Below, piece by piece: positions 51,123-59,469 of a DNA stretch of 64,000 nt. Both the position numbers and the translations under genes were made by a program. The stretch is from contig NZ_JACHWJ010000005.1 in assembly GCF_014191305.1 (NCBI RefSeq), positions 124,001 through 188,000 on the forward strand. The letters are read 5' to 3'. The notes beneath the pieces are model-generated. The model did not search any database. It was not told where the DNA came from and saw only the letters and a list, made by a program, of their open reading frames with translations. Each line of letters opens with the position of its first letter. The first letter of the stretch is position 1. The stretch comes from Pseudoclavibacter helvolus (GTDB lineage: Bacteria > Actinomycetota > Actinomycetes > Actinomycetales > Microbacteriaceae).

Positions 51123-52082
51123 CTAGCTGCCGAGAGTGTCGACGTTCTCCTTGGTGATCCAGGTTGCTTCTGTGAGAACTTCCGACTCAACCTGCTCACC
51201 GTTGATGACCTTCACGATCGTCTCCACGCCGAGCTCGCCGATCCCGGCGGTGTCCTGCGAGACCGTACCGGCGAGCGATCCGTCGTTGATCGCGGCGACA
51301 CCATCCGCTGTCGCGTCGATACCGAAGACAGGGATCTCACCCGTCTTTCCCGCGTTGGTCACCGCCTGCGCAGCTCCGACTGCCATTCCATCGTTCTGCG
51401 CGACGATCCCCTTGAGCGCTGTCCCCGTGGACAGCCAGTTCTCGGTGAGTTCGAGGGCCTCGGCCGTCACCCAGTTGCCCGTCTGCTCGAAAGCGATGGT
51501 CACGCCGGGGTTCTTCTCGAGCGCCAGGTCATAGCCGGCCTTGCGTGCGAGCTGCGCGTCGCTGCCCATGGGCCCGTACAGGAGGGCGATCTCGCCAGAG
51601 CCTCCGATCGCCTCGATAGCCTCGGTCATCTGCAGCTCTCCGGCTTTTTCCTCGTCGCCGCCGACGTACGCGGCCGCGAGAGACTGGTCCTGCGCCTGCT
51701 GCACGATCGTGGCGATGGGAATACCTGCATCGTTCGCGGCGATCAGCCCTGGGACGACGCCGTCCTTGGAGACGGGTTCGACGAGGATCCCGGCGTAGCC
51801 CTGAGAGACAGCCTGCTCAATCTGGCCGACCTGCGTGGACGCGTCCTGGGCGCCATCGAACACCACAACCTCGTAGCCGAGCTCCTCGCCCTTCGCTTGA
51901 GCGGCCTCCGCTACGGTCTTCACGAACTCGTTGGACATGTGGCTCATCGCCAGTGCGATTCGGCCGTTCTCTCCTCCGCCTGCACCATCCCCGCTCTCAC
52001 CTGTGTTCGCACATCCGGTCAAAAGAAGCGCACTCGCGGCTGCCATAGCCACCGAGAAGCGCAGTACTCGCTGCTTGTTCAT
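51123..52082 (-). CDS. Rbs-type ABC transporter substrate-binding lipoprotein
   Basis: A 319-residue periplasmic-binding-protein homologue. The signal ends with the lipobox LLTGC (Cys at about residue 24), then a Gly/Asp-rich linker. The mature fold is of the ribose-binding class (RIALAMSHMSNEFVKTVAEA, EVVVFDGAQDASTQVGQIEQ, GYAGILVEPVSKDGV, PVFGIDATADGVAAINDG). The ribosome site AAAGGA precedes ATG 52082. It is the third gene after ATPase and permease. Confidence 0.93.
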   Translation of the reverse strand: MNKQRVLRFSVAMAAASALLLTGCANTGESGDGAGGGENGRIALAMSHMSNEFVKTVAEAAQAKGEELGYEVVVFDGAQDASTQVGQIEQAVSQGYAGILVEPVSKDGVVPGLIAANDAGIPIATIVQQAQDQSLAAAYVGGDEEKAGELQMTEAIEAIGGSGEIALLYGPMGSDAQLARKAGYDLALEKNPGVTIAFEQTGNWVTAEALELTENWLSTGTALKGIVAQNDGMAVGAAQAVTNAGKTGEIPVFGIDATADGVAAINDGSLAGTVSQDTAGIGELGVETIVKVINGEQVESEVLTEATWITKENVDTLGS

Positions 52083-52147
52083 TGTTGATCCTTTCTGGGC
52101 CCGCGGATGCGGGTGGTCGGTGCGGATGGCCTCGTGATCTCGCGAGG

Positions 52148-53101
52148 TCACTTCCGCCTTGTCTTGACGTCGATGAGCACTGCGAGCACGATGATCGCGC
52201 CCTTGATGAGCATCTGCGCGTTCGAATCGATGCCGAGGATGTCGAGGCCGTTGGCAATGACGGCGATCATGAGGGCACCGATGACAACGCCTGTTGCTCG
52301 CCCCCGACCCCCGGCCATGCTGACGCCGCCGATGACGACTGCGGCGATCGCGTCGAGCTCGTAGGAGGCCCCCGCCGTTGGCGAACCGGTGAAGGTACGC
52401 GACGCGAGGAGCACGCCGCACAGGCCCGCGAGCGTGCCGGCGATGAGGAAGGGAGCGACGGCGAGCCGCTTGACGTTGATGCCGGAGACTTCCGCCGCCT
52501 GCGGGTTGCCGCCGAGCGCATAGATCCTGCGCCCGAAAACCGTCTTGCGCAGCACCAGACCGGCGATGATGGCGATGATCACGAAATAGATGGCCAGGGC
52601 GGGAACACCGAACGGACGCCCGGAGGCGAGTTCGCGGAATTCAGGGCTGAGGTCGGAGATCGGTGCACCGCCCGACACCATGAGGGCGAGTCCGCGGACC
52701 GCTGTCAGCGACCCGAGCGTGACGATGAACGAGGGAATCGCACCGTAGGCGACACCGATGCCGTTCGCGAGACCGACGATGGCTCCAACGGCGACCCCGA
52801 CAAGGATCGGCACGAAGATCGGAAACTCGCCCGGATGAGCGAAGAGCGCTGCGGAGACACCCGCCAGGCCCACCGTCGAGCCGATCGAGAGGTCGATCTG
52901 ACCGGAGATGATGACGTACATCATTCCCATCGCGAGGATCCCGTTGATGGACGTCTGGATCAGGACGAGAAGAATGTTGTTGACGCTCAGGAACGAAGCG
53001 TTTGGCGAGGCGATGGTGAGCCCGACGATTAAGACGACGAAGATCACCGCCAGACCGGCGTCCTTGATGTTCAAGTTGAGACGGCGTTCAGCGATCTTCA
53101 T
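52148..53101 (-). CDS. Rbs-type ABC transporter permease
   Basis: A 317-residue permease with about eight to ten helices. The conserved ISGQIDLSIGSTVGLAGVSA near residue 70 and AIAAVVIGGVSMAGGRGRAT near residue 245 identify the RbsC/BPD_transp_2 family. Its start overlaps the ATPase stop by 14 bp, so the two are translationally coupled. Upstream in-frame extension to 53200 lies within the ATPase gene and is rejected. Confidence 0.93.
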   Translation of the reverse strand: MKIAERRLNLNIKDAGLAVIFVVLIVGLTIASPNASFLSVNNILLVLIQTSINGILAMGMMYVIISGQIDLSIGSTVGLAGVSAALFAHPGEFPIFVPILVGVAVGAIVGLANGIGVAYGAIPSFIVTLGSLTAVRGLALMVSGGAPISDLSPEFRELASGRPFGVPALAIYFVIIAIIAGLVLRKTVFGRRIYALGGNPQAAEVSGINVKRLAVAPFLIAGTLAGLCGVLLASRTFTGSPTAGASYELDAIAAVVIGGVSMAGGRGRATGVVIGALMIAVIANGLDILGIDSNAQMLIKGAIIVLAVLIDVKTRRK

Positions 53102-54602
53102 TGGTCGTGTTTCCAAACTGTGAGGCGAGCTCGAGGATGCGCTCCTGCGAGAACTCGGGTCGGTCGAGCGTGCCGGTGAGGCGCCCTTCGGCAAGCACAT
53201 GGATGCGATCGCTCAGGCCCATGAGCTCGCTCATCTCAGAGGAGATGAGGATCACGGAGCGGCCAGCGGCGACGAGGTCACCGATCAACGTGTAGACGTC
53301 ATATTTCGCCCCGATGTCGATGCCTCGGGTCGGTTCGTCGAAGATGATGATCTGCGGTTGGGTGAGCAGCCACTTCGCGAGTACGACCTTCTGCTGATTA
53401 CCACCAGAGAGGCGAGAGACGAGCTGCTCGCGTCTCGGTGTCTTGATGCGGAGCTGTTCGATGTAACCGTCCGCGATGCGGTTCTCGGTTCGGCCGGAAA
53501 CGATGCCGGAGGGAAAGAGCTTGGCCAGGTTGACGATGGTGATGTTCTCGGCAACAGAGCCTTCGAGATTCAGGCCCGTGACCTTCCTGTCTTCAGTGAC
53601 GAGCGCCAGTCCGTGGGCAATCGCATCCTTAGGTCGGCGAATGCGTACGTCCTTGCCATTGATGCGGACGGGCGCGGACCCGCTTCCGGGACGTATGCCG
53701 AAGAGCGATTCCACGAACTCGCTACGGCCCGCGCCGACGAGTCCCGCGAGGCCGAGCACCTCGCCTCGACGAAGGCTCAGGCTGACGTCGCGGACAAGAG
53801 GTGGGCTCTCCCAGCCACTGACTTCAAGGACGGTCTCGCCGATCTCGACCTCACGCTTGGGGAACGACTCGGCGAGCTCGCGCCCGACCATGAGGGAGAT
53901 CAGGGTCGACTCGTCGTAGGCAGAGACCTTGTCCGTGCGGATCAGCTTGCCGTCTCTCAGCACGGAGATGGTGTCGGAGATGCGGAAGATCTCGTCCATC
54001 TTGTGCGAGATGTAGATGATGCCGACCCCAGACGAGCGGAGCTGCGCGATGTGGTGAAAGAGCACTTCCACGTCGCTCTCCGTGATCGCCGAGGTCGGCT
54101 CATCCATGATGATGACCCGGCTCTCGAGTGCGATGGCCTTGGCGATCTCGACAAGCTGCATTTGGGCGACGGACAGCGTGCGCATGATGCGGTTCGCATC
54201 GATGGCGATGCCGAGTCGCTGGAGGAGCTCATCCGTCTGTGCGCGCATGCGGGTGGCGTCGTAGAGACCCGCGAACCCTCGGATCTCCCTGCCGAGGTAG
54301 ATGTTCTCGTAGACCGTCTGGTCGAGGACGGGGTTGAGTTCCTGATGGATCATCGCGACGCCACGGTCGAGGGCGTCGCGCGGGCCATCGACGACGACCG
54401 CTTCGCCGTTGATCGTGATCGTTCCGGCGTCTGGCTTGTAGATCCCCATGAGGATCTTCATGAGCGTCGATTTCCCGGCCCCGTTCTCTCCCATCAACGA
54501 GTGAACCTCCCCAGCGTGCACGGCGACGGAGACGTCGTCGAGCACTCGAACGCCGGGGAAGGACTTCGAGATGTTCTCGAGCTCCAGAAGGGTCTCGCTC
54601 AT
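53088..54602 (-). CDS. Rbs-type ABC transporter ATP-binding protein (two NBDs)
   Basis: A 504-residue protein with two ATPase domains. Domain 1: Walker A GENGAGKSTLMKIL, signature LSVAQMQLVEIAKA, Walker B VIIMDEPTSA. Domain 2: degenerate Walker A (LAGLVGAGRSEFVES), signature LSGGNQQKVVLAKWL, Walker B IIIFDEPTRGID. This is the RbsA/MglA/XylG arrangement. ATG 54602 follows AAAGGTG. It is the first gene of the importer operon, divergent from the split transketolase. Confidence 0.93.
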   Translation of the reverse strand: MSETLLELENISKSFPGVRVLDDVSVAVHAGEVHSLMGENGAGKSTLMKILMGIYKPDAGTITINGEAVVVDGPRDALDRGVAMIHQELNPVLDQTVYENIYLGREIRGFAGLYDATRMRAQTDELLQRLGIAIDANRIMRTLSVAQMQLVEIAKAIALESRVIIMDEPTSAITESDVEVLFHHIAQLRSSGVGIIYISHKMDEIFRISDTISVLRDGKLIRTDKVSAYDESTLISLMVGRELAESFPKREVEIGETVLEVSGWESPPLVRDVSLSLRRGEVLGLAGLVGAGRSEFVESLFGIRPGSGSAPVRINGKDVRIRRPKDAIAHGLALVTEDRKVTGLNLEGSVAENITIVNLAKLFPSGIVSGRTENRIADGYIEQLRIKTPRREQLVSRLSGGNQQKVVLAKWLLTQPQIIIFDEPTRGIDIGAKYDVYTLIGDLVAAGRSVILISSEMSELMGLSDRIHVLAEGRLTGTLDRPEFSQERILELASQFGNTTNEDR

Positions 54603-54797
54603 GGGTGCACCTTTGCATCGTGGGACGAGGTGTATGTAACAACATGAACGTCGGCAAGTCAAAACTTTTTCTCGCGAAACGAACAACTTGTTACTCAAGC
54701 GAGACAAGGGGCTGGATCTTGAATATCAATTTCTAGACAGTTTGTTCGTCAGGTGATACTTTCGACTGACCTGAACGACGAACCGAGGGGTTACCCC
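54603..54797. promoter_or_regulatory. Divergent control region, importer vs transketolase
   Basis: This AT-richer 195-bp region has inverted and direct copies of TTGTTAC/GTAACAA (GTAACAACATG at about 54636, ACTTGTTACT at about 54686), and AGTTTGTTCG near 54738. They look like operator half-sites, consistent with control by one of the two IclR regulators downstream. GGGGTTACCCC at 54787-54797, overlapping the transketolase ribosome site, can fold into a small hairpin. Confidence 0.45.
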
Positions 54798-55685
54798 ATG
54801 TCTCCAACTGAGATCCTCACCGCCGAGGAAACAGAGCTGGACGCCGTCGCCCGACGAGCGCGCTGGCACATCCTGAACACCGTGGCCTCGAGCAAGGCCG
54901 GCCACATCGGCGGGCCGCTGTCCGCCACCGACCTGCTGGTGGCGCTGTACTTCCGCCAGCTCCGCATCGACCCGGCGCAGCCCCAGGACCCGGACCGCGA
55001 CCGATTCATCCTCTCCAAGGGCCACTCCGCGATCGGCCTGTACTCGGTACTCGCACTCCGTGGTTACTTCCCCGAAGAGGAGCTCCTCAGCTTCGACCAC
55101 GGAGATTCCCGCCTGCAGGGCCACCCCGACATGCTGCTCACGCCGGGCGTCGACTCCTCGACCGGTTCGCTCGGCCAGGGTCTCGCCTCAGGCGCGGGCA
55201 TGGCTCTCGCCGCGAAGCGCCTCGGCAAGGACTTCCACACGTGGGTCATGGTGGGCGACGGGGAGATCGAAGAGGGCATGGTGTGGGAGACCGTCATCTC
55301 CGCACCCCGCTTCGGCCTTGACAACCTGACGCTCATCATCGACCTCAACGGCCTGCAGCAGTACGGCTGGCCGGCGGCCGACACCGACCGCTTCGATCGC
55401 AGCGAGCCGATGGGCCACGTCGATCTCGAGGCTGTTTTCCGCGGCTTCGGGTGGAACGCCGAGACCGTCGACGGTCACGACTTCGATGCGATCCTCGCGA
55501 CCTACGACAAGGTCGAGCAGCGCCGCGGGAACGACGGCAAGCCGACCGTCATCATCGCGAACACCACCAAGGGACACGGCGTCTCATTCACCTCCGGAAC
55601 GTACAAGTGGCACAACGGTGTCGCCACCCCGGAACAACTCGACCTCGCCCGCGGCGAGCTGAACGTAGAGGACTCCCAGCGATGA
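54798..55685 (+). CDS. Transketolase N-terminal subunit (TPP-binding half)
   Basis: A 295-residue protein matching the N-terminal half of transketolase: ILNTVASSKAGHIGGPLSAT, DRFILSKGHSAIGLYSVLAL, GSLGQGLASGAGMALAAKRL, and the thiamine-diphosphate motif MVGDGEIEEGMVWETVISAP, then LIIDLNGLQQYG. Split transketolases of this kind often serve dedicated sugar pathways, for example apulose-4-phosphate or sulfo-sugar degradation, rather than the pentose phosphate pathway. It is coupled to the C-terminal subunit by a 4-bp overlap. Confidence 0.92.
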   Translation: MSPTEILTAEETELDAVARRARWHILNTVASSKAGHIGGPLSATDLLVALYFRQLRIDPAQPQDPDRDRFILSKGHSAIGLYSVLALRGYFPEEELLSFDHGDSRLQGHPDMLLTPGVDSSTGSLGQGLASGAGMALAAKRLGKDFHTWVMVGDGEIEEGMVWETVISAPRFGLDNLTLIIDLNGLQQYGWPAADTDRFDRSEPMGHVDLEAVFRGFGWNAETVDGHDFDAILATYDKVEQRRGNDGKPTVIIANTTKGHGVSFTSGTYKWHNGVATPEQLDLARGELNVEDSQR

Positions 55686-56617
55686 AAGCACAGCGTGTGG
55701 TGTGGGGCGAGACCCTCGCCGAACTGGCCGCGACCGATGAGACCCTCGTGGTCCTCGACGGCGACCTCGCAACATCCACTCGGGCCGACATCGTCGCGTC
55801 CGAGCAGCCGGATGCCTTCATCCAGGTCGGCATCGCCGAGCAGAACATGGTCGGCATGGCATTCGGAATGTCGACCCTCGGCTACCGCCCCTGGCTGTCC
55901 ACGTTCGGCGTGTTCCTGACGCATCGAGCGGCCGATCAGATCCGCATGCTCGTCTCGCAGACAAAGGCGCCAGTGCGGATCGCGGCTGCGTACTCCGGCC
56001 TGCTCAACGGTTCCAGCGGCAAGACCCACCAGGACATCGAGGACCTCGCGATCATGCGGGCCATGCCCAACATGACGGTCATCGCCCCCGCCGACGAATA
56101 CGAGGCCGCGGCCGTCGTCCGCTGGGCCTCGACGCACCCTGGCCCCGTCTATGCCCGGTTCGCCCGGGATGCGGTCACGCCAGTCTTCGACGAGACCTTC
56201 ACCTTCAAGCTCGGCAAGCCGCGAGTGGTTCGCGAGGGCAGCGATGTCACGCTCATCTCGACGGGCGTGCAGACCTCACGCACGGTGGATGCAGCCGAGC
56301 TGCTCAGCGCGCGGGGAATCGAGGCACGCGTCATCCACCTCGCGACCATCAAACCGCTCGACGAGGACGCGCTGCTTGCACTCATCGACGACGAGTCGCA
56401 CGTCATCACGGTCGAGGAGCACAGCCGAATCGGCGGCCTCGGCGGCCTGGTCTCCGAGATCGTCGCCGAGCGCGGTACTACCCGAGTGACTCGCATTGGC
56501 CTCGAAGACCGCTGGTCGGAGTCTGCCCCGAACGACTTCCTGCTCGACAAATACGGCCTCTCGGCCGAACGTGTCGCCGAGAGCATCGAAGCCGCACTCC
56601 CGGCTCCCGTGGCGTAG
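55682..56617 (+). CDS. Transketolase C-terminal subunit
   Basis: A 311-residue protein corresponding to the PYR and C-terminal domains: VVLDGDLATSTRADIVASEQ, FIQVGIAEQNMVGMAFGMST with the catalytic Glu, GKTHQDIEDLAIMRAMPNMT, and HVITVEEHSRIGGLGGLVSE. Together with the upstream subunit it completes one transketolase. The following PfkB kinase begins 9 bp downstream. Confidence 0.92.
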   Translation: MKAQRVVWGETLAELAATDETLVVLDGDLATSTRADIVASEQPDAFIQVGIAEQNMVGMAFGMSTLGYRPWLSTFGVFLTHRAADQIRMLVSQTKAPVRIAAAYSGLLNGSSGKTHQDIEDLAIMRAMPNMTVIAPADEYEAAAVVRWASTHPGPVYARFARDAVTPVFDETFTFKLGKPRVVREGSDVTLISTGVQTSRTVDAAELLSARGIEARVIHLATIKPLDEDALLALIDDESHVITVEEHSRIGGLGGLVSEIVAERGTTRVTRIGLEDRWSESAPNDFLLDKYGLSAERVAESIEAALPAPVA

Positions 56618-56625
56618 ACGACGTC

Positions 56626-57636
56626 ATGTCGCTTGTCGCCACGCACACCGAGGCACGTCCGAACGAGACGCACGGCAGGAGGTCTCGTGTCGTCACGCTG
56701 ACCCCTGCCCCCTCGATCGATCGCGTCTACCGTGTCGACGAACTCAAGGCCGACCGCGTCAACCGTGCGAGCAGCGTCGAGGCGCACATCGCAGGCAACG
56801 GTGTGAACCTGGCGCGCGACCTCCGGGCAGCGGGGAACACGGTCGTCGCAGTCGCCCCGCTGAACTTCGAGGACGCCCTGGAATACGTCGAAGACGCGGC
56901 GATGTTCCGAGTGGTGCCCGTGCACCAGGCGACACGCGTCAACACGATCGTGATCGCGGGCGACGGCCAGACCACGAACGTCAATCAGGCCGCCAACCCG
57001 CTGACCTCGCGCGACTGGCGGAGTCTGTACGCGGCGGTCCGGGATGCAAGCGACCAGGCATCGCCCGACTGGATCGTGCTGGGAGGCACCGTGCCTGACA
57101 CGGGCGGTGCCCCTCTCGACCCGAACGCCCTGCTCGAGATCGCGAGGGACACCAATGCTCGCATCTGCCTCGATTCACCCGGACTTGTCCTGGCGAAGTG
57201 GATGCAGCAGGGCGCGATTCCGAGCCTCGTCGCGCCCAACGTGCACGAGCTGGAAGAAGCCGTGGGTTCGTCGGTCGCCACCGTTGGTGAGGCCTGCGAA
57301 GCCGGTCAGCGACTCCTCGACCGCGGTGTGGAGACGGTACTCGTCAGCCTCGGCGCGGCGGGAGCCCTGCTGATCACCGGCAACGAGCAGCTCTGGGCGA
57401 GCACCAGGCCCGCGCGAGTCGTCAACACGACAGGAGCAGGCGACGCGGCCCTCGCCGGGCTCCTCTCGACCTGGCAGGGAGAGGGCGGCGCAAGCCGACT
57501 CGGGTTGGCGCTCACCTCCGCGGTCCGCTGGGGGCGGGCCGCCTGTGAGACATCCGCGCCCACCATCGACCCCAACACGGTCTCGGAGGTCGACGTCGAC
57601 CTTCGAACCCCCGACCGAGATCTCGCCATCGCCTGA
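56626..57636 (+). CDS. PfkB-family sugar kinase (1-phosphofructokinase-like)
   Basis: A 336-residue kinase of the FruK/LacC branch: VVTLTPAPSIDRVYRVDELK, the substrate loop IAGNGVNLARDLRAAGNTV (Asn-Gly-Val-Asn in place of the usual Gly-Gly-Lys-Gly-Ile-Asn), and NTTGAGDAALAGLLSTWQG with the catalytic Asp. The altered substrate loop, and the TPAPSID start, suggest a substrate other than fructose-1-phosphate or tagatose-6-phosphate. Since it follows a transketolase, it probably phosphorylates the ketose that the transketolase then cleaves. Confidence 0.85.
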   Translation: MSLVATHTEARPNETHGRRSRVVTLTPAPSIDRVYRVDELKADRVNRASSVEAHIAGNGVNLARDLRAAGNTVVAVAPLNFEDALEYVEDAAMFRVVPVHQATRVNTIVIAGDGQTTNVNQAANPLTSRDWRSLYAAVRDASDQASPDWIVLGGTVPDTGGAPLDPNALLEIARDTNARICLDSPGLVLAKWMQQGAIPSLVAPNVHELEEAVGSSVATVGEACEAGQRLLDRGVETVLVSLGAAGALLITGNEQLWASTRPARVVNTTGAGDAALAGLLSTWQGEGGASRLGLALTSAVRWGRAACETSAPTIDPNTVSEVDVDLRTPDRDLAIA

Positions 57637-57669
57637 CATCAGCTACGGCCTGGGCGAACACAAGCTGAG

Positions 57670-57721
57670 CCGTGGGAGAGCGCTTCTTTTATCCAAAAGG
57701 GCCACTGGCGCTCCCCCACGG
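57670..57721 (+). terminator. Imperfect hairpin after the kinase gene
   Basis: CCGTGGGAGAGCGC (57670-57683) pairs with GCGCTCCCCCACGG (57708-57721) with one mismatch around a 24-nt loop, 34 bp after the kinase stop. Likely terminator before the IclR genes. Confidence 0.6.
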
Positions 57722-57732
57722 TTCAAAATTCT

Positions 57733-57744
57733 GACCGCGCGGTC
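57733..57744. promoter_or_regulatory. Palindrome GACCGCGCGGTC before the IclR pair
   Basis: A perfect 12-bp palindrome 23 bp upstream of ATG 57767. IclR proteins often bind short dyads at their own promoter; this is a candidate autoregulatory site. Confidence 0.4.
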
Positions 57745-57766
57745 CGCGCTGTGAGAAAATCGCGAA

Positions 57767-58543
57767 ATGAGCGATGACACGACCTCTGGAGGCATGGCCA
57801 TCCTCGCCAAAGCCGGCTCGGTGCTGACGACACTCGAAACCCAAGGCGACCTCACCGCCGCGGGCATCGCCGAACATGTAGGCGAACCTGTCTCGTCGAC
57901 GTACCGTCTGCTGGCGCAGCTCGTGCGCGTCGGCTGGGTCGACAAGGGCCACGAGCGTGGAACGTTCCGCGTCTCTGCGTCGTTCCTTCGACTCGGCTCA
58001 TACCTCGAAGACCAGATCAACATCCGACAGGCCAGCGAGAACGCTCTGCGTGAACTGCAGAAGGCAACGCGGCTGACGTCATTCCTCTGCGTGCTCCGCA
58101 GCACGGGCGCCGTGTGCATCGATCGCTACGACGGCAAGGGCGTGCGATCGCTCAGTATGCGAATCGGTGATTCGCTCCCGCTCGACCGGGGAGGCGCGCC
58201 CATCGCGCTGCTCGCCAATAGCCCTGAGCAGGAACGCGAGGAGCTCGTCGCGAACCTCGCCACGACCGAGATAGCGCGAACGACGCTGACGACGAGGCTC
58301 GACGAAGCTCGCACGCGCGGACTCGCCTGGTCCGATGAGGATGTGACTCCGGGCATCGCGGCGATCGGCGCGCCAGTGTTCAATCACCGTGGCGAACTCG
58401 AAGGCGCTCTCTCGGTGAGCGGCCTCCGCGAACAGCTGATCGAGCATCGCGCCGACATCGAGCGCCTCGTCGCAGACGCCGCCTCGGCCGCGAGCGAAGA
58501 GCTCGGCTACCGCCCAACGCCCGAGGAGAGCGCACGCTCATGA
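57767..58543 (+). CDS. IclR-family transcriptional regulator 1
   Basis: A 258-residue regulator: HTH residues 15-65 (AGSVLTTLETQGDLTAAGIA, STYRLLAQLVRVGWVDKGHE) and an IclR effector domain (VCIDRYDGKGVRSLSMRIGD, LPLDRGGAPIALLANSP, GIAAIGAPVFNHRGELEGAL, VSGLREQL). Its TGA overlaps the ATG of a second IclR gene. It lies between the split-transketolase unit and the dehydrogenase cluster and so may control both. Confidence 0.92.
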   Translation: MSDDTTSGGMAILAKAGSVLTTLETQGDLTAAGIAEHVGEPVSSTYRLLAQLVRVGWVDKGHERGTFRVSASFLRLGSYLEDQINIRQASENALRELQKATRLTSFLCVLRSTGAVCIDRYDGKGVRSLSMRIGDSLPLDRGGAPIALLANSPEQEREELVANLATTEIARTTLTTRLDEARTRGLAWSDEDVTPGIAAIGAPVFNHRGELEGALSVSGLREQLIEHRADIERLVADAASAASEELGYRPTPEESARS

Positions 58544-59277
58544 ACAAGCCGGCCCCCAAGGTCCTCGCCAACGCCGATGCAGTCATCCAGCTCCTCGCCC
58601 AGGATGGCGCGCTCAACCACGCCGAGATCGCCGACCGCACCGGAATCCCCCGCCCCAGCGTCTACCGGCTGGTCGACGGCCTCGCCGCTATCAGCCTCGT
58701 GGAACCCCGCACTGACGGCACGATCGGGCTTGGGCCGCGTTGCCTGCAGCTCGCGGACGCCGCACGCGCGACGATGCGCGAATGGGAAGGCGCCGACCGC
58801 ATCCTGCTCGACCTGGCTTCTGAGACGCATCTGACGGCCTACCTCAGCGTGCGCTCGGGCGACGAGGCGATGTGCGTCGAGTGGGCGCAGGGGCGCGACT
58901 TCGCGATTCTGCTGCTCCGCCCCGGACGCACGCTCCCCCTGCACGCGCCGGTCGCAGGTCGGGTCCTGCTCGCCTACGCCACAGACGTCCACGACTACGT
59001 GCGATCCGATGCGCTCACGCCCCCGACCACGCCAGACGTCGAAACTCTCGTCGGCGAACTCGATCGCATCCGTGAGAGCGGCTACGCGGAGACAGCAGGC
59101 GAGGTGACCGTCGGCGTCGGAGCACTCGCGGTTCCCGTGCGAGACCCATCGGGGACAGTCGTAGCGTGTGTCTCCGTCGCGGGCTTCGCGCCCGCCGTGC
59201 GCAGCAGTCGCGACGCCTACCTCGACTCTCTGAAGACGGCGGCGCAGCACCTCGAAGAGACGCTCGCCGCTTCCTGA
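58540..59277 (+). CDS. IclR-family transcriptional regulator 2
   Basis: A 245-residue regulator with an IclR HTH (ADAVIQLLAQDGALNHAEIA, RPSVYRLVDGLAAISLVEPR) and effector domain (LPLHAPVAGRVLLAYATDV, TVGVGALAVPVRDPSGTVVA). It is clearly divergent from its overlapping neighbour in both domains, so the pair is not a recent duplication. The two products could form hetero-oligomers or respond to different effectors. Confidence 0.9.
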   Translation: MNKPAPKVLANADAVIQLLAQDGALNHAEIADRTGIPRPSVYRLVDGLAAISLVEPRTDGTIGLGPRCLQLADAARATMREWEGADRILLDLASETHLTAYLSVRSGDEAMCVEWAQGRDFAILLLRPGRTLPLHAPVAGRVLLAYATDVHDYVRSDALTPPTTPDVETLVGELDRIRESGYAETAGEVTVGVGALAVPVRDPSGTVVACVSVAGFAPAVRSSRDAYLDSLKTAAQHLEETLAAS

Positions 59278-59343
59278 ACCGCGGTAGTCACCTGAGTCGA
59301 TCACCCCGCACGGGAGGCGATTTCTCGTGCCGAAAACAAAAGT

Positions 59344-59356
59344 GGACGAGTCGTCC
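59344..59356. promoter_or_regulatory. Palindrome GGACGAGTCGTCC before the dehydrogenase cluster
   Basis: A 13-bp perfect palindrome (GGACGA-G-TCGTCC) 114 bp upstream of the first dehydrogenase, next to an AT-rich stretch (TATGAGAAAGTAAT) that could hold a promoter. Candidate IclR operator. Confidence 0.45.
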
Positions 59357-59469
59357 GAAGTATGAGAAAGTAATGCCAGATCTTGCGAGCAGCGCCGCTC
59401 AGTGTGGGCACAGGAGCCCCGGGCGCGAGAGACAGCGCGGCTGAGCACCAGCCCCACAGAGGAGAGAAC

